From assembly GCA_016808115.1 (NCBI GenBank), contig JAEQBH010000286.1:1-64000 (forward strand): DNA of 64,000 nt, in the 5' to 3' direction. The notes beneath the pieces are model-generated. The model was not told the DNA's origin. It was given only the letters and a program-made list of their open reading frames with translations, and ran no database searches. Position 1 is the stretch's first letter, and each line of letters starts with the position of its first letter. Source of the stretch: Tetrastigma voinierianum (Eukaryota; Streptophyta; Magnoliopsida; Vitales; Vitaceae). The position numbers and the translations under genes are program-made. Shown piece after piece: positions 11,676 to 23,040 of the stretch.

Positions 11676-12205
11676 ATGGATTTGTGGAGTTGTAGGCTTG
11701 GGCGGAATTAGGGGGTTCCAACACAATTCATACTAAAATTATGAATTTAATTTCTTAGTTAGAAATGCCACATGAACTCATACTAAAACAATTTGAGTAA
11801 TGAAAAATTATTGAATTTATTTTGGGAGAAAATAATTGAGTAATATAATTTTCTTTTATTTATTTATTCAGTTTTTTGTTGCATGAAAATTTAATTATAT
11901 ATAACTTATATATCAGTTTTGTTCATAGTTATTTAATTTTCTTATTGATTCAGTTTTGTTGTATTAAATTTTAATTATAACCTAGATACAAAATCTATAA
12001 TAGTATCGCTTATTTGAGGCATTGTTGTGTCTATCTTGGTTGTGATTTCTCTTTGAGAAATTTTTAACTTCAACATAATGATTGAGATATCTGGAGCAAG
12101 CACAGTGTCAAAACTCTAACAAAGACAATCCTCCTTAGCAACCAAACCAATGGCAGATACTAGCTGCTTCCATCATCAATTTCAGAGTATTTGAAGCCCT
12201 GGTTT
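11676..12205. other. Non-genic AT-rich stretch
   Basis: No gene, repeat or element boundary that I can support. Confidence 0.4.
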
Positions 12206-12605
12206 TTGGTTATTCCTAGAGATGAAATATAGATAGAACTATCTTCGCTAGAAACTCAATATGTGAATTATTAGCAAAAGGGGGAAAAAAACTCTTTTGA
12301 AAGCAAGAGCCATAAAGTATTTGGTACCTTTGTCAAAACAAGCTGTGAATGCATTTTTGCTAAAGCCTTCATCACTTTTGAGTTCACCAAAGGATCTCAA
12401 TTTGCAGTATTTGTGAAATGATGATTGAGTCTTGGTAATGATCTTTCCATTTGTTACCTTCATTTCGCCATACTTGTAGAAAGAAAATAAACAATGTTAT
12501 CAAGTGAAGGGAGTGCTTTGATGGAGAACCTCCTCTATCAATGACATGACAGTGGGGTACTGGGGCGTAAAAAATTCTTCATGAAATAAACAGTTTTAGC
12601 AAAGA

Positions 12606-13335
12606 TCAAAATATCGATAAATACGGATATATCGGTAATTGAATTTTATGGAAATATCAGTAGAATATCGGTGGATATTTTTACAAAAATATCGGTTCGA
12701 TTAAAATTTTTCATTTTTGAATTATATAGATGATGAGAAATTATTCATATCTTAATTATTAAAATCAAATGGATTAGTAATTATTAAATTAAATATGTTA
12801 TATTTAATATATTATTCAGATATTATTTTGTTAAGAGATATTATTTATTTGTTTTAAGATTGTATTATAAATATTATTAGGGAGATTCAAAAATATTATA
12901 AGATTATAATTTTAAATTTTAAATGATATTATTTTATTTCTTTTCCTTTCGATTATGTTTGATTTAAAATATTATAAGTTATAATGTAAAATAAAAATAA
13001 AAATAAATAATATAATCAGATTGAACTTGAAGGATTATGAACAAATAAATAATAAGAGAATATAAAAAAAGTTTACACCATATATAATAAGTGCAATCAT
13101 TGGCTTGGTGGTTGGAGTGTGCTACTTCCATGTATTTTGGACGAATTCGAAACCCCCCAAAAGCATCCTTGCAGCCAAGGAGGACAAGGAAAAATCGGAA
13201 ATTTCGTAGGATAAATTTCAGAAATTTGGTATAATCGACAATCAGTAGAGTATATCTTATCGATCTCCAATGATATTTCGGCCGAAATTTAGGAAATTTT
13301 GTTCCTTGAGTTTTAGTCCCTGAAATATGGTTTAT
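12606..13335. mobile_element. ATATCG-iteration element, copy 1
   Basis: Comparison with block B defines this as an insertion of about 730 bp. Both ends are rich in ATATCG-type words. The left end has ATATCGATAAATACGGATAT, then ATATCGGTGGATATTTTTACA. The right end has TATCTTATCGATCTCC and ATTTCGGCCGAAAT. The middle is very AT-rich. At 13101-13111 TGGCTTGGTGG fits a tRNA A box, and at 13144-13154 AATTCGAAACC is close to a B box, 43 bases start to start. No ORF is seen. A second copy lies at about 29338-30150 with the same layout. I do not recognise a named family. Confidence 0.7.
13101..13154 (+). promoter_or_regulatory. tRNA-like A and B boxes in ATATCG element copy 1
   Basis: The A-box-like TGGCTTGGTGG and the B-box-like AATTCGAAACC have spacing compatible with an internal RNA polymerase III promoter. 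The B box departs from GGTTCGANNCC at two positions. Conservation of position in copy 2 supports a real element feature; transcription is not shown. Confidence 0.4.
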
Positions 13336-13690
13336 AGATACTGCATAAGTAGAATCCGGAAGGAGCTAATTGCTCAAGAAAGCCAATTGGAAATCTACAT
13401 CCCCCCAAATTAGAACCAAGGAATAAGTGTATCTAATACTCACACATGAATGACATCAAACTGCTAAGAACATCGTTGTTGCCTTTCCAACCTTTTGTCG
13501 AGAAAACTATATTAAAAAACCTGCAGGGTTCAAGACAAGAAAGCTTGAAACAGATATGTTTATACAATTTATGTAAAATGCTATGGTTTCAAGGCTGCTA
13601 TGGTTTCAAATCGGAGAACTACATTTCCTATTTGAAGAAATTAACACCACAAGATTTAGGCCTTAAAGTAAGAGAATTTTAAACACAAGG

Positions 13691-13890
13691 GTTGTTGATC
13701 ATATAAGAAAAGCTAGACAAAATAGAAAACAACTAACAAATACAGAATATGTTTGATTGCACTTTTGTTTTTCGATTTTTGCTTTTAAATTTTCTGACTT
13801 TGAAAACAATTTCAAAAATATGTTTTGGAAGGGCAATTTTAGTTTTTTTATATCAAAATTCACAAAAACCTCATTCAACAACATTCGTTT
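13691..13890. repeat. 3' flank of resistance gene A, left part (matches about 51.95-52.1 kb)
   Basis: GTTTTTCGATTTTTGCTTTTAAATTTTCTGACTTTGAAAACAATTTCAAAA-type sequence aligns with 51960-52020. It ends at the Gypsy target site CGTTT. The alignment resumes on the other side of the Gypsy element at 28334, so this is one flank split by the insertion. No gene is present. Confidence 0.7.
13886..13890. repeat. 5-bp target-site duplication CGTTT, left
   Basis: CGTTT directly precedes the 5' LTR TGATAGG and is repeated at 28329-28333 directly after the 3' LTR end CATCATCA. Five bases is the usual size for Gypsy integrases. Confidence 0.9.
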
Positions 13891-14607
13891 TGATAGGGTT
13901 GAAAAATAAGGATTCAAAGGCCCACTCGTCAAGCCCAAAGAAATGGCGCGTCAATGCGATACCACACGGCCCCTCGGTACCGACCCAAGCGAAGGCGCCG
14001 CTAGGCCTAAAAATCACGATCTTGGACAAATTAGAAGATCCATACCAAGCAAGTCGGATTGAGTTTTGCAGTCTGAGAAAATAGAATAACCCCTAACAAG
14101 ACGTTATCCCTGCCGATCCGATCAAATCTTGCTCAGTAAGGAAAGGGGAAAATAATAAAGATGTCGCCAGGTTGGATGCTAATAAGAAAGGAAGATTATC
14201 CCAGATAAACTGTTCTTTCTAAATCCATTACCAAATTCGATATGGGTAACAAGAAAATCCCAACCAATGGGAGCGAGTCCTAATCACAATCCAACTGGTT
14301 GAGCATCTACTATAAATACATGACCACCCCATCGGTGAAAGGTACGCACTCTTAGACGCCAATACTAAACAATCTAAGCAGTCTCTCTTTCTCTCGAAGC
14401 GAGCTTAGGCATCGGGCGACCACGGGCGGCCCTCGTAGAGCCACTTCTTCCTTGTTTTTGCAGAGGAGTGCTACGACCAAGGTTTGCAGATCGGTATTGC
14501 AGCAGTCATATTTGCGAACGATCCAGACCTTTGCATCGGCTAAGCAATCGGGTCCGGCCAGCGACCCCCACCTGCGCTCGGCCCGATTCAGATTGAAAGC
14601 ATCATCG
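13891..14607 (+). repeat. Tat-like element 5' LTR
   Basis: It starts TGATAGGGTTGAAAAATAAG and ends near AGCATCATCG, where the terminal CA seems to have become CG. It matches 27590-28328 throughout but with many substitutions and small indels (717 against 739 bp). A TATA box TATAAATA lies at 14311-14318 and should start genomic RNA some 30 bases downstream. Confidence 0.9.
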
Positions 14608-14640
14608 GTTAGGCGCCGTGCGTAGAACTGACGGTTCTTT
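14608..14640 (+). promoter_or_regulatory. Primer-binding-site region of the Tat-like element
   Basis: GGTTAGGCGCCGTGCGTAG follows the LTR end. It resembles the TTTGGCGCCGTCTGTGGGAA word commonly found here in plant Tat-like elements. I do not assign the primer tRNA because several bases differ. Confidence 0.6.
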
Positions 14641-14669
14641 GTACAAATATAAGCGGTTACCGATTCACG

Positions 14670-16300
14670 ATGGAAGTATCAGCCGGAGCCTTGGCGAGAA
14701 GCGGCGTCAATCCACGAGGATCGGATCCACGGCGTGCCGACCGTGAACCTCTGGGACGATGCAGAAGCAATGCGAGGCGAATGCGAGCGAAGTGGAAGCA
14801 CTCCCGCCTCGTCAACGGCGCTGATAGAAGAGTTAGAGCGGCTTACGAGGGCGAATCGGCATCCACGGGAGTACGACAAACCCGGGAAGGTGCAACATTC
14901 CCCCACGAAGGGCGACACGATCTGGCATTCCCAGTGAAGCGAAGCGATCCAGTCCGGCCAGAGGGCATGGACCACAATTAGCCGTGAAGGAAAGAAAGCG
15001 AAGCAATGCGGAGGGCATGTCGAGAACGAAGAACCACATCATCCCCCACCTAGGTCGGAAGAGCAGTCATGGGAGCAGAGGTTTAGGAGTCTTGCGGGGC
15101 TCGGCCGTGTGAAGGGAGGTGGTTAAGGGACGCGCCCCCCGGGCACTATGGATACCTTGAGTATGACAAAGCGATCACCCCTTCACGGTCGAGGTGTTAC
15201 ATTTATCCGCTTAAGTGAAATTCGAGAATCTGTAAGTGAAACTTTTCGATGAAACCAAAGATCCCGGGTTGACCATCTCGATACTTACAAGAATCAAATG
15301 GGTGCAGCTGGGTATCAAGACCACATGCAGTGCGAGACTCGCCACTACTAAAAGCCATTGCACGGTTTAATAGAATCCCCATTCATCAATCTCTTCATTC
15401 GAGAACTATCCATTGCGTTCGTCTCCACTTCATCGGGCGGGACGTACGGGAAAGTAGAGTTACCATCACGGCCAGATGACGGGGCTCGCGGGAAAGCGCT
15501 GGTGTACGTGCGAGATTCGGCGCCGAGTCCTGAAGATAGGCGTGCAGATGGAAAAATTCGACATCCACGGCCATTCATTGCTGGGTTAGGAGTGCAGTCG
15601 AAGGATCTGATGTTTTCCATCCGAAGAACCCCAATGAAACATGGCCAGAATTTTCGCTGAAGTAGAAATATATAAGCGTGAAGCCCTCATATCCAAGAGG
15701 AAGCTCTTCCACCCGTAAGAGAGAAATGCGACGGACAAGCGGCGAGGCGAATAAAGACAAGGCGACCGGGAAAAATCCAGCGAAGATAGAGCGATCCCCC
15801 AAAGCGGGGGGAGGGAGGAGGGGAATCTCGAAACCGTCTAGGCCCACCTACAATCGAAAACTGATAGCGTTACTCGCCTCAACGCTACTCCCTAACATCC
15901 TCGGTGTCGCGAGTCACGCATGAAATCGCAAGCGACGATTCACGAGATAGCGGCTTCGGATGAAATCGAGATCCCACGCGAGGGACAACACGAATATTGC
16001 GAGTTCCATAGGGATTATGGGCATCATACGAACAGTATACAAGCGAAGAGAGAAATGGTGCCCAATACAAACGCGGATACCTCCGTGTTTCATATATCCG
16101 GGAATCAAGCCCGGAGTCGGGCGAAATCGGGCCCGAGAGTCGGAGACCAGGCCTCGACTCAACAATGGCCCGCCTCGTGACGACCTCGGCGCAGAGAGCC
16201 CACATGAAATCCACGTGATCTCGGGAGGATTCGCAGGAGGAGGAGAATCAAGTTCGGCTCGGAAGGCTCACCTGCGTAGCATCAGATCAGCAGAAATGGG
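14670..16300 (+). pseudogene. Tat-like gag remnant
   Basis: Frames from about 14740 to 15900 are Arg/Glu-rich and heavily broken. The recognisable end is a zinc-knuckle-like YCEFHRDYGHHTNSIQAKREM (15995-16060), in which the last Cys of the C-H-D-GH-T-C pattern is Ser. It is followed by VISGGFAGGGESSSARKAHL (about 16217-16273), a phrase that in this family joins gag to the protease. The open frames (14670-14981, 15358-15660, 15920-16180, 15960-16445) are pieces rather than separate genes. Product: the particle-forming gag polyprotein. Confidence 0.65.
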
Positions 16301-16329
16301 GGAAATACAAGCGTGTGTATCATTATCTG

Positions 16330-16760
16330 GCGACTCGACCTACCGTCACGTTCTCGGCTTCAGACACGGAAGGTCTGGCCACCCCCGCAATGACCCATTG
16401 ATAGTTTGCGATTGTGGCCAACACAACGCGAGTTCATGGTTTTAATTGATAGCGGGAGTTGGTGGCATCATTTTCGGCGTAGGCCTTTGACAAAATGGGC
16501 GTGGGAAAAGCTAGAACCGTCAACACACATCTGCGGGGGTTTTCGAGAAAAGGTATTACCATTGGGCTCGATTCAACTGGTGCTCACCTTGGCGAGCCTT
16601 GCGAGCCGGCGACACTTGGCAAGGTTTCCTTGTCGTAGGCGCCGGAGTCGACTCATAACATGTTGCTAGAGCAAACCCTCTCTCGATGCAATAAAATCCG
16701 TCCCTCGGCGTATCACACTTGATAATCAAATTCCCAACCATACATAGGTAAGGATGGTCA
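16330..16760 (+). pseudogene. Tat-like aspartic protease remnant
   Basis: MVLIDSGS (16436-16459) is the retropepsin active-site triad DSG with its Asp kept. Downstream, in shifting frames, are LEPSTHICGGF, LPLGSIQLVLTL and, after a frame change, a SYNMLLGRPSL-like relic near 16650-16690 leading to an IIKFPT-type segment. It would process the Gag-Pol polyprotein. Frameshifts make it inactive as written. Confidence 0.7.
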
Positions 16761-16999
16761 GGAGATCGTGGGTGGCGAGAATGCTGCGGCCTCTATGAAA
16801 CAAAAGCGGAGTCAACAAGCGTGAATGTAGACGAGGCTTGACATGCGCGGCGAGGTGCTCACCCGACCAGGAGCCCTCGGAGGAACTAAACCGTATCATT
16901 TAGGTGACGACCGGAACATCTCCTTTACATCGGCTCCCAGGCAAGCGGAAGACCTCGAAAGCCTCCTTACTGCAGTTTTTAAGGCCAGTTAGAGCGTTT

Positions 17000-18000
17000 T
17001 ATGGAAGCGAGCCGAGACATGGGAGGAATCGACCTCTGTTAATCCTCATAGATTGAACACCAACCCATCCTTGAGCCGGTCGAAAAGCGCGGGAGCTTCG
17101 CAGGGAAAGGCAAAAAGCCATCAACGAGGAGATCGGCAAGCTCCTCCAAGCAGGAGCGATAAGAGAGGTAGAATATCCCGAGTGGTTGGCTAATGTTGTA
17201 CTTGTCAAAAAAGAAAATGGCAAGTGGCGACTCTGTATCGACTTCACTGACATAAACAAAGCATGCAGAAGGGCGACTTCCCTTTGCGAATCGACCTCGT
17301 CGTGGGCCTTGTAGCGGCGCGAACTACCGATTTTATGGATGCATTTCCGGTTACAACGGTCGACGCTGGACCCGATGACCAAAGAAAGACCTCGTTCGTC
17401 CGCAGCCGCAGAACCTATTGTTATCGGAGTAATGCCGTTTGGACTTCGAAACGCGAGGCGACCTACTAGAGAGGAGTTAGTAAGCGGATGTTCGAGAAGC
17501 GAGATAAGCGCAACTATGGAGGTATCGTGAGCGACATCTTGGTAAAATCCACCACGGCCGATCTCGCGTCGGCTCATCTCTTTGGGGCGTTCCGGATCTA
17601 GGAAATTGTGGCGAACCCGGCCAAATATTGCCTTGAGTGTGATGGAAAATTTACGGGTTTCATAGTCAACCACGGGAATTGGGACAATACGGACAAAATA
17701 AAAGCGATCTTCGACATCTGCAATCACCATCGAACAAAGGGGTCGGTATTGTGGGGAAGGATCGCGATTTTAAGCCGGTCGTATCCAGGAGCCGATGATA
17801 ATGCCAGCCTTTCTTCCAAGTTCTGAAGAAAGCCTTTCAATGGGACCCAAAGTGCGAAGAGGCATTCTCGTTATTGAAGACATACTTGAGTTCCCCTCCT
17901 ATTCTAGTAAGCTGTCGAGGGGCTCTCGCTCTATGTAGCGTATGGGACTTTTCAACTTGATCGCTTGTCTCGTCGAGGAGACAAAGCGAAGTTCGGCTAT
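17000..18000 (+). pseudogene. Tat-like reverse transcriptase remnant
   Basis: A good stretch at about 17105-17265 reads KAINEEIGKLLQAGAIREVE, then EYPEWLANVVLVKKENGKW and CIDFTDINKA, the standard N-terminal RT blocks. FMDAFP-like and YCYR...PFGLRNA-like blocks follow at 17330-17460. At 17520-17550 the YVDDMLVKS active site is replaced by IVSDILVKS, losing a catalytic Asp, with frameshifts nearby. A long minus-strand ORF at 16999-17730 is the antisense shadow of this domain. Confidence 0.8.
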
Positions 18001-18039
18001 CCAGGTTGTGCTGCGTAGGAGGCTAAGAGGAGCAGAGAG

Positions 18040-18560
18040 GTACCCAAGATGGAAAAATTAGTGGCTCTGGTGACCCTTGGCTCGGAAGCTCTGCTGTATT
18101 TCAGCTCATCTTATGAAGTCAAACTCAAAGTACCCAATGAAGCAAGTATTACATAAACCGAGACCTCCGTGGTGATGGAAGTGGGCCATGGTGAGCGGAT
18201 TCGATATCAGATATGGCAAAAAACCGCAATAAAGGGGCGGGTCTTGGCCAGGCTTCGTCATGGAGTTTACAGTAAAGCAGACTCTTCAGGGATACCCAAT
18301 GCGGCCCGACCTCTCACTTGGAAACTCTACGTAGATGGAGCCTCGAATGTCGCAAGAAGTGGAAGCGGGTCTTATCTAACCTCGGAAGGAATAGATATTG
18401 AGCCCTTTTCAGTTTGATTCCATGCATCTAACTGAATGGGTATGAGGCCGTCATAGCAGGCCTCAACCTCGCCCATTCATTAGGGGTCGATCGGCTAGGG
18501 TCTACGGGTGACTCCCCAGGCGGTGGTCGAACAAATAGAAGACACCTCTGAGGCCAAAAG
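18040..18560 (+). pseudogene. Tat-like RNase H remnant
   Basis: TWKLYVDGASNVARSGSGS (about 18316-18372) is the RNase H start with its first catalytic Asp. Next come a broken NEAEYEALIAGL-type stretch near 18435-18480 and GDSPGGGRTNRR-like text where the SDSQLVVNQ block should be. It would remove the RNA strand during cDNA synthesis. Confidence 0.7.
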
Positions 18561-19550
18561 TGAAAGGACCGATCTTATACCTCCAAAGGTCAGCGATTTA
18601 TTAAAAGAAATTTGTGTTGGATTCGGGTCAAACATGTCCCGGAGTAGAAATTCAAGAGCGGGCAGCCTTGGCAAAGTTATACGACCTCACGGGAAGACCT
18701 CGTGAGTCGCGCATATTTGATCTTGGCCCGAACCCTCTATCTCAGGTCTTATAGCATGGTGGTCGCCCCGGTAGAGTCCGTGCCGAGCTGGATGGACCCC
18801 ATTTGGAATTATATAATGAAGCAGGCCTACCAAGCGGCCCGAAGGAAGCGGAGACAAAATAAGAAGAGGTGGCCGGGTTAACAATCATAAAGGAAGCCTT
18901 TACAAGCGAGGATTTTAACACCTTCGCCCGTGCATAGCGGAAGACTGCAATCGTCTTTGAGAGAGGTACCGTGGGGTATGTGGGAATCATATCGGGCTGG
19001 GCGTGGCGGAAGAGTCTTGAGCGGGGGGATGCTGCGGCTGACCATACTCGAGGATCTGACCGACCCTGGTCAATCACGAGGATCGCCGAGGAGCACGCCC
19101 GAGATCTCACGCCTCCGTTAAGACCCTTAACATCGATCACAAGTCCTGGCACCTTTCCAACAATGGGGTTTGGACATACTGGGACCCCTGCCCATTGGTA
19201 AAGGTCAGTGCAAATTCATAATCGTCATAGTGGATTACTTCACCAAGTGGGCGAAAGCTGAGCCTTTAGCCGCGATTCTGAGCAAAGATAAAGCGATTTC
19301 GTGTGGCGAGCCATCATGTCTGAGGTTTGGCATCAAGGAGCCACAGTATCGGACAACGGAAGCAGTTGCCAAACAGCGCTGGTCGAGATTTTTGTGCCGA
19401 GCTCGGAATTAAAAATTATTACTCGTCCCGAGCACACCCGCAATCAAATGGGCCGGAATGAAGTCAACAGCGGAACCCTTAAAGGCGCCTTGAAGACCAA
19501 GTTGGAAGACCTTAAGGGGGTGGGTAGAATACCTCACGAGTCGCTTCTGG
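18560..19550 (+). pseudogene. Tat-like integrase remnant, N-terminal and core
   Basis: The core begins near 19163 with a WGLDILGPLPIGKG segment, then KFIIVIVDYFTKWAKAEPL (to about 19270). The first catalytic Asp is in LDILGP; the second appears as SDNGSS near 19347-19365 in another frame. The domain continues to LKTKLEDLKG (about 19495) and is cut at TCGCTTCTGG, 19550, by the nested element. It rejoins at 21655. Integrase would insert the cDNA into the genome. Confidence 0.8.
19546..19550. repeat. Putative 5-bp target duplication TCTGG around the nested LTR
   Basis: TCTGG at 19546-19550 is repeated at 21655-21659. Both copies fall on the same Leu-Trp codons of the integrase (LLW / LWD), so removing the inserted DNA would restore the alignment. 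Confidence 0.6.
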
Positions 19551-21654
19551 TGTGAGCGCAGAAAATGATTTTTGGATAAAGGGTAAAAAATAGAAATTTC
19601 GGTTGAAAATCAGAATTTTTCCTAGATCTTGGATGGCCAGAAGCGGACTCAGATTGAACCTCGTCTCGTGAATTGCTTCTACGCGTCAATTTCGTTGGAT
19701 TCCAAGGTGGTCGGGGTTTCACGTTTTTCGGCGTGGGGTGTCGGATGACCTGTGTAAGATGAGGATGCCACTTGGCACCACAAGTGTGTGACACTTGGCA
19801 TCAAAGTAGTGGCTCGCGAATTAAGTAGTGTGTGGGAATTGAATCATGTTTCAGCATGAGCCATGTGGTGGATGATGTCTCATAAAGAGGGATTTATGAA
19901 ATAAGAAAATTATGGGAAAAGGGCCGCCCAATTTGGTTTGAGGAAGGAGAGGAGAATTTCCTCACAATTTGTGGATGAGGACTTCTCCCGAAAAGGTGAA
20001 AGGACGAAAGGAGAAAGAAGAAAGGAGAAAATGAGGGGAGAGAAAATGAGAGGAGAGGAGAAAGAGAGAAAAGCAAAGTAATGCAAAAAGGAAAGAATTC
20101 GTGGAGAGGAAGAATCACAGGTGACCAAACATGGAAATCCTAGAGAAGAGACGTCTTCCTTCTCTGCAGATTTGTAGGCGTCCGTAGTGGATTCTTTTTA
20201 CTCGAGGGTAGAGGGAATTTCTGCACGGAGAGGACAGCGTGGACTCTAGGTTTTGGGAGTTTCTTCACTTCAGAGGTGAGGATATTTTTCCACTGCACTT
20301 GGTTTGCACACCTTTAAAGGCTTTGCAATGGTAGGGTTGCTGATGGGAGGCGTGAGAGGCCATGTATATTAGTTCCAAGCTTTGGAATGAATGGGTATGG
20401 ATTTCATGACCGGTTGCGCATGGAGTTGTGGATTGGGGTTTTAATTAGAAGGCCCGAAAGTTTTACGGTATCGTGGTTGTTTGATGTGATGATAAGGTTA
20501 GACTAAAATGGTTCATGTAACACAGCTGAAGTAGTAGAGGTACACCGTTGAGTGGTCTGAGTTTGTGACCCTAATTGTGTGTGTGCTTGCTTGAATAACA
20601 TGTTAGGTGTGAAAATGGGATATTGATGCATGCTTGTTGATGTATTAATATGTTTTGCATGGAGGTATATTATATGTATAAATTATAATTTTCCATGGTT
20701 TGTAAATGTTTCATGTAGTGCTCATTCATGCATGTAACATAGGAAAATGCGTGGCATCATGCATTTCATATGCGGTCACATCGGCGCGTCGGTCGGGTGT
20801 GTAGGTACGGAATTAAGGTTATTCAATCGAGTTACGGTGAATGGAGTGGTGAACTTCGGGGAAAAATGGACAAAGTCCAAGGTAGAGATTCACGAGTGTG
20901 TAGCGATCAAAATGATAAATTACATGTGTTAGTGAGCAAGTTAGGTAGATCCCCCCCGGGGTGAAAGTCCATATTGTTGCGGTTAGACATGAATCCGTGA
21001 TGTAAGTTAGTGAAATGTTGAAAAGGCGTGCGGCGTCCTACGGTGTAAACTAGAGAAATCCGTAGCCTGAGAATAAAGGAAAGAATAAAGAAATCAGTTT
21101 TGATAAATAAATTGGAGAGGTTTCCAATGGTTTAGTCGAGTATGTGACTAGTTTTAGTCACACTTGGCGGTCAAGTGTGAGGAGTCAGGTGAGTTACTGG
21201 GTTGTGAGCAATGAGGGGTGCATCTCATGCATGATATAGACATTTCATATAAGAGCAGTTGTATGGAGATGTGATTGCTTGTTATATATGCCATTGCATA
21301 TGCATTTTAGGTGGGAATGTATGGAAGGCTTTCTCTTTGGGCTTTGCTCACCCGATAGTGGGACCCCAGCTCGGTACGGGGCCCATCAGGAGACGGTGCG
21401 AGTAGAATTATCCCACATTGAGAAGAAAGCCGAAATGTGGCTTTAAGAAGATTTTTGTACCTATGTATAAATCTTTTTGTAGAACAAACATTAAAATTAT
21501 GAAAATATAGTTAAGATATGTGTTTTATGAGTATGGATGTATGGGCCCCATGTGGCTATTTTACTCATGTGTGCGTCTCGTAAAACGAGACATATAGAAT
21601 TTTCGCCGAGGTTGTGGTGTCAGCGGACACCCAGTTTGGGGTGTCTACTTGAAC
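19551..21654 (+). mobile_element. Putative 2.1-kb Gypsy-type solo LTR nested in the integrase
   Basis: The inserted DNA begins TGTGAGCGCAGAAAATG, right after TCTGG. It ends around GGGGTGTCTACTTGAAC, before the second TCTGG. It has no PBS, gag or pol. Phrases such as GGGCTTTGCTCACCCGATAG (21341-21360 region) and its 2.1-kb size resemble the long LTRs of chromovirus-type Gypsy elements. The 3' terminus does not end in a clean CA, so solo LTR is the best reading but not certain. A purine-rich run lies at 19925-20115. Confidence 0.6.
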
Positions 21655-22110
21655 TCTGGGACGACACGAGTCGACCCAGCTCGGGAGCCAGGTTTGCCTA
21701 GCCTTTGTGGGGCGTGGCCAGTGGAGGTCGGAATGGGTCTCCCGAGATCGAGGAGTTAGCGTCGGAGGGAGCATAATGACGGGGCCTTCGTCCTAAACTA
21801 GAACTCCTAGATGAAGCGCGAGCGGTTCAAGGTGTACGGAGGGTATCAGGAAAGCGACGAGGTACTATAACCCAAAGAGTCAAGCCCGGGAGCTACATGC
21901 GAGCGGTCTTAAAGAAGCTCCGCCCGCGAGGAAGATTTGTGCAGCGAAACTAGGCTGGCCCGGGAAGGTCCTTTACATCATATCCAGGAGTTGTCGGGCC
22001 AGAACTAATTATGAACTCAAAACAGAAGAGGGAAAAATCTTGCAGCATATATGGAATGCGGAGCACCTTAAACGTTTTAACCAATAAGTGTCGGTTTGTA
22101 ATATAGCCTT
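21655..22110 (+). pseudogene. Tat-like integrase C-terminal remnant
   Basis: The sequence continues the integrase after the nested LTR. There is an LWDDTSRP stretch, then VEVGMGL-type text near 21723-21745. LRPKLELLDEA lies near 21785-21815, then a YNPKSQARELH-like stretch and VLKKLRP near 21915-21935. A GRSFTSYP segment and EEGKILQHIWNAEHLKRF follow near 22025-22080. This is the standard pol C-terminus of this family. Several frameshifts are present. Confidence 0.75.
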
Positions 22111-23040
22111 GTTAATTATTAGATGGCGAGTTGAGTATTTGTTGATTACGTTGTCAGACATCTCATACAGGTCAAATATACGAAAATCAGAAAAAGGCAC
22201 AATGAGAAGTTCATAGACATAAAAGGAAAAGTTTCTCTTTATCATAGACATAAAAGGAAAATCTTCTCGTTATTTCAATTGAACTACATTCAGTTACAAT
22301 CAGTGGTGTCATCGATTACATCTTGGCTTGTCGATGCAAGCAGTTCCCTCGAAAAAAAAAAAGAGGAGCAAGGGAGAAAGAGATAATGAATGACAAGGAA
22401 GGCAGACTAAAGAAGGAGAAGGAGAAGGAGAATAAATTGGAAAAGGAGAAGAAAGAGGATGGAAGGAGTTTATGCGGAAAAGAGAGCAAAAAAGGAAGTC
22501 ATGAGATCTTGGAAGAAAAGATGAAAAGAAGGAGAAGGAGAAGGGAGAAAGAGAAGGAGAGGGAGAAAGAGAGGAGAGGAAAGAAAGAGGAAGAAGAAGA
22601 ATAAAAACGAGAGAGAGCGGCCTTGAGATGCTGCCTCTCGGACCCGCATTCCCTAGCATGGAAGCTAGGGGATAACATGACTCCCATAAAGGGAGACTAG
22701 GGAAAACACAACTCCACAGAAGAAAGCCCGGCGGGACCGTCGAGAATCTCCATGGATTGCCCGGTGAAGGCAGTAGACTTGATACTCCATCTCACACGGA
22801 CTCGATTCACATTACCACAAAGCCAAAGTATTCAAAACGTAAACTCATTAGCAGAGCTACCATTTATAAGAAGGCCAAAACACTCAAGGTCACTGACTTT
22901 GTTCCAAATTCTCCTTGTCGGCGTAAAGATGTTGCTTTTCCAAGGAAATCGGAAGTCGAATGGCCGCGCCTTGATAGTCAGCCCGAAGCGGGACGTGCGG
23001 CGAGGCCAGCGACTCAATATTGGCCAGGCTCAGCCACTCT
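22110..23040. other. Tat-like 3' region, non-coding, with purine tract
   Basis: This is DNA between pol and the tandem arrays. It holds a 31-bp two-copy repeat (TCATAGACATAAAAGGAAAA at 22211 and 22242) and a strongly strand-asymmetric purine run (about 22352-22618, mostly GGAGAA and GAAAGA iterations). ORFs over the purine run (22323-22604 plus strand and the Ser/Leu-rich minus-strand ones) are composition artefacts. No gene is supported. Confidence 0.6.

Larger units (their letters stand above)
12206..13690. repeat. Duplicated 3'-flank block A (matches 35.7-36.4 kb)
   Basis: From CCTAGAGATGAAATAT (12213) through TTCATTTCGCCATACTTG (12460) and AAGTGAAGGGAGTGCTTTG to AAAAAATTCTTCATGAAAT (about 12590) the sequence matches 35730-36150 in the same orientation. 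The match resumes at GGAGCTAATTGCTCA (about 13363) and runs to about 13650, matching 36170-36390. The gap in the match is the ATATCG element. The block lies 3' of resistance gene A on the minus strand, as the second block lies 3' of gene B. Short minus-strand ORFs (12248-12463; 35768-35989) lie in matching positions but do not keep a common protein, so I read the block as non-coding. Confidence 0.75.

Noticed and set aside
14670..15042. Overlapping Arg-rich ORFs on both strands
   Set aside because: GC-rich leader and gag of the Tat-like element; none matches a separate family.
16999..17730. 243-residue minus-strand ORF
   Set aside because: Exact antisense of the Tat-like RT; the plus strand carries the recognisable RT blocks.
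19894..20128. Phe/Ser/Leu-rich minus-strand ORFs
   Set aside because: Antisense of a purine-rich stretch in the putative solo LTR.
22323..22604. Lys/Glu-rich ORF and its Ser/Leu-rich antisense partners
   Set aside because: Product of a purine-rich tract; no family and no gene context.
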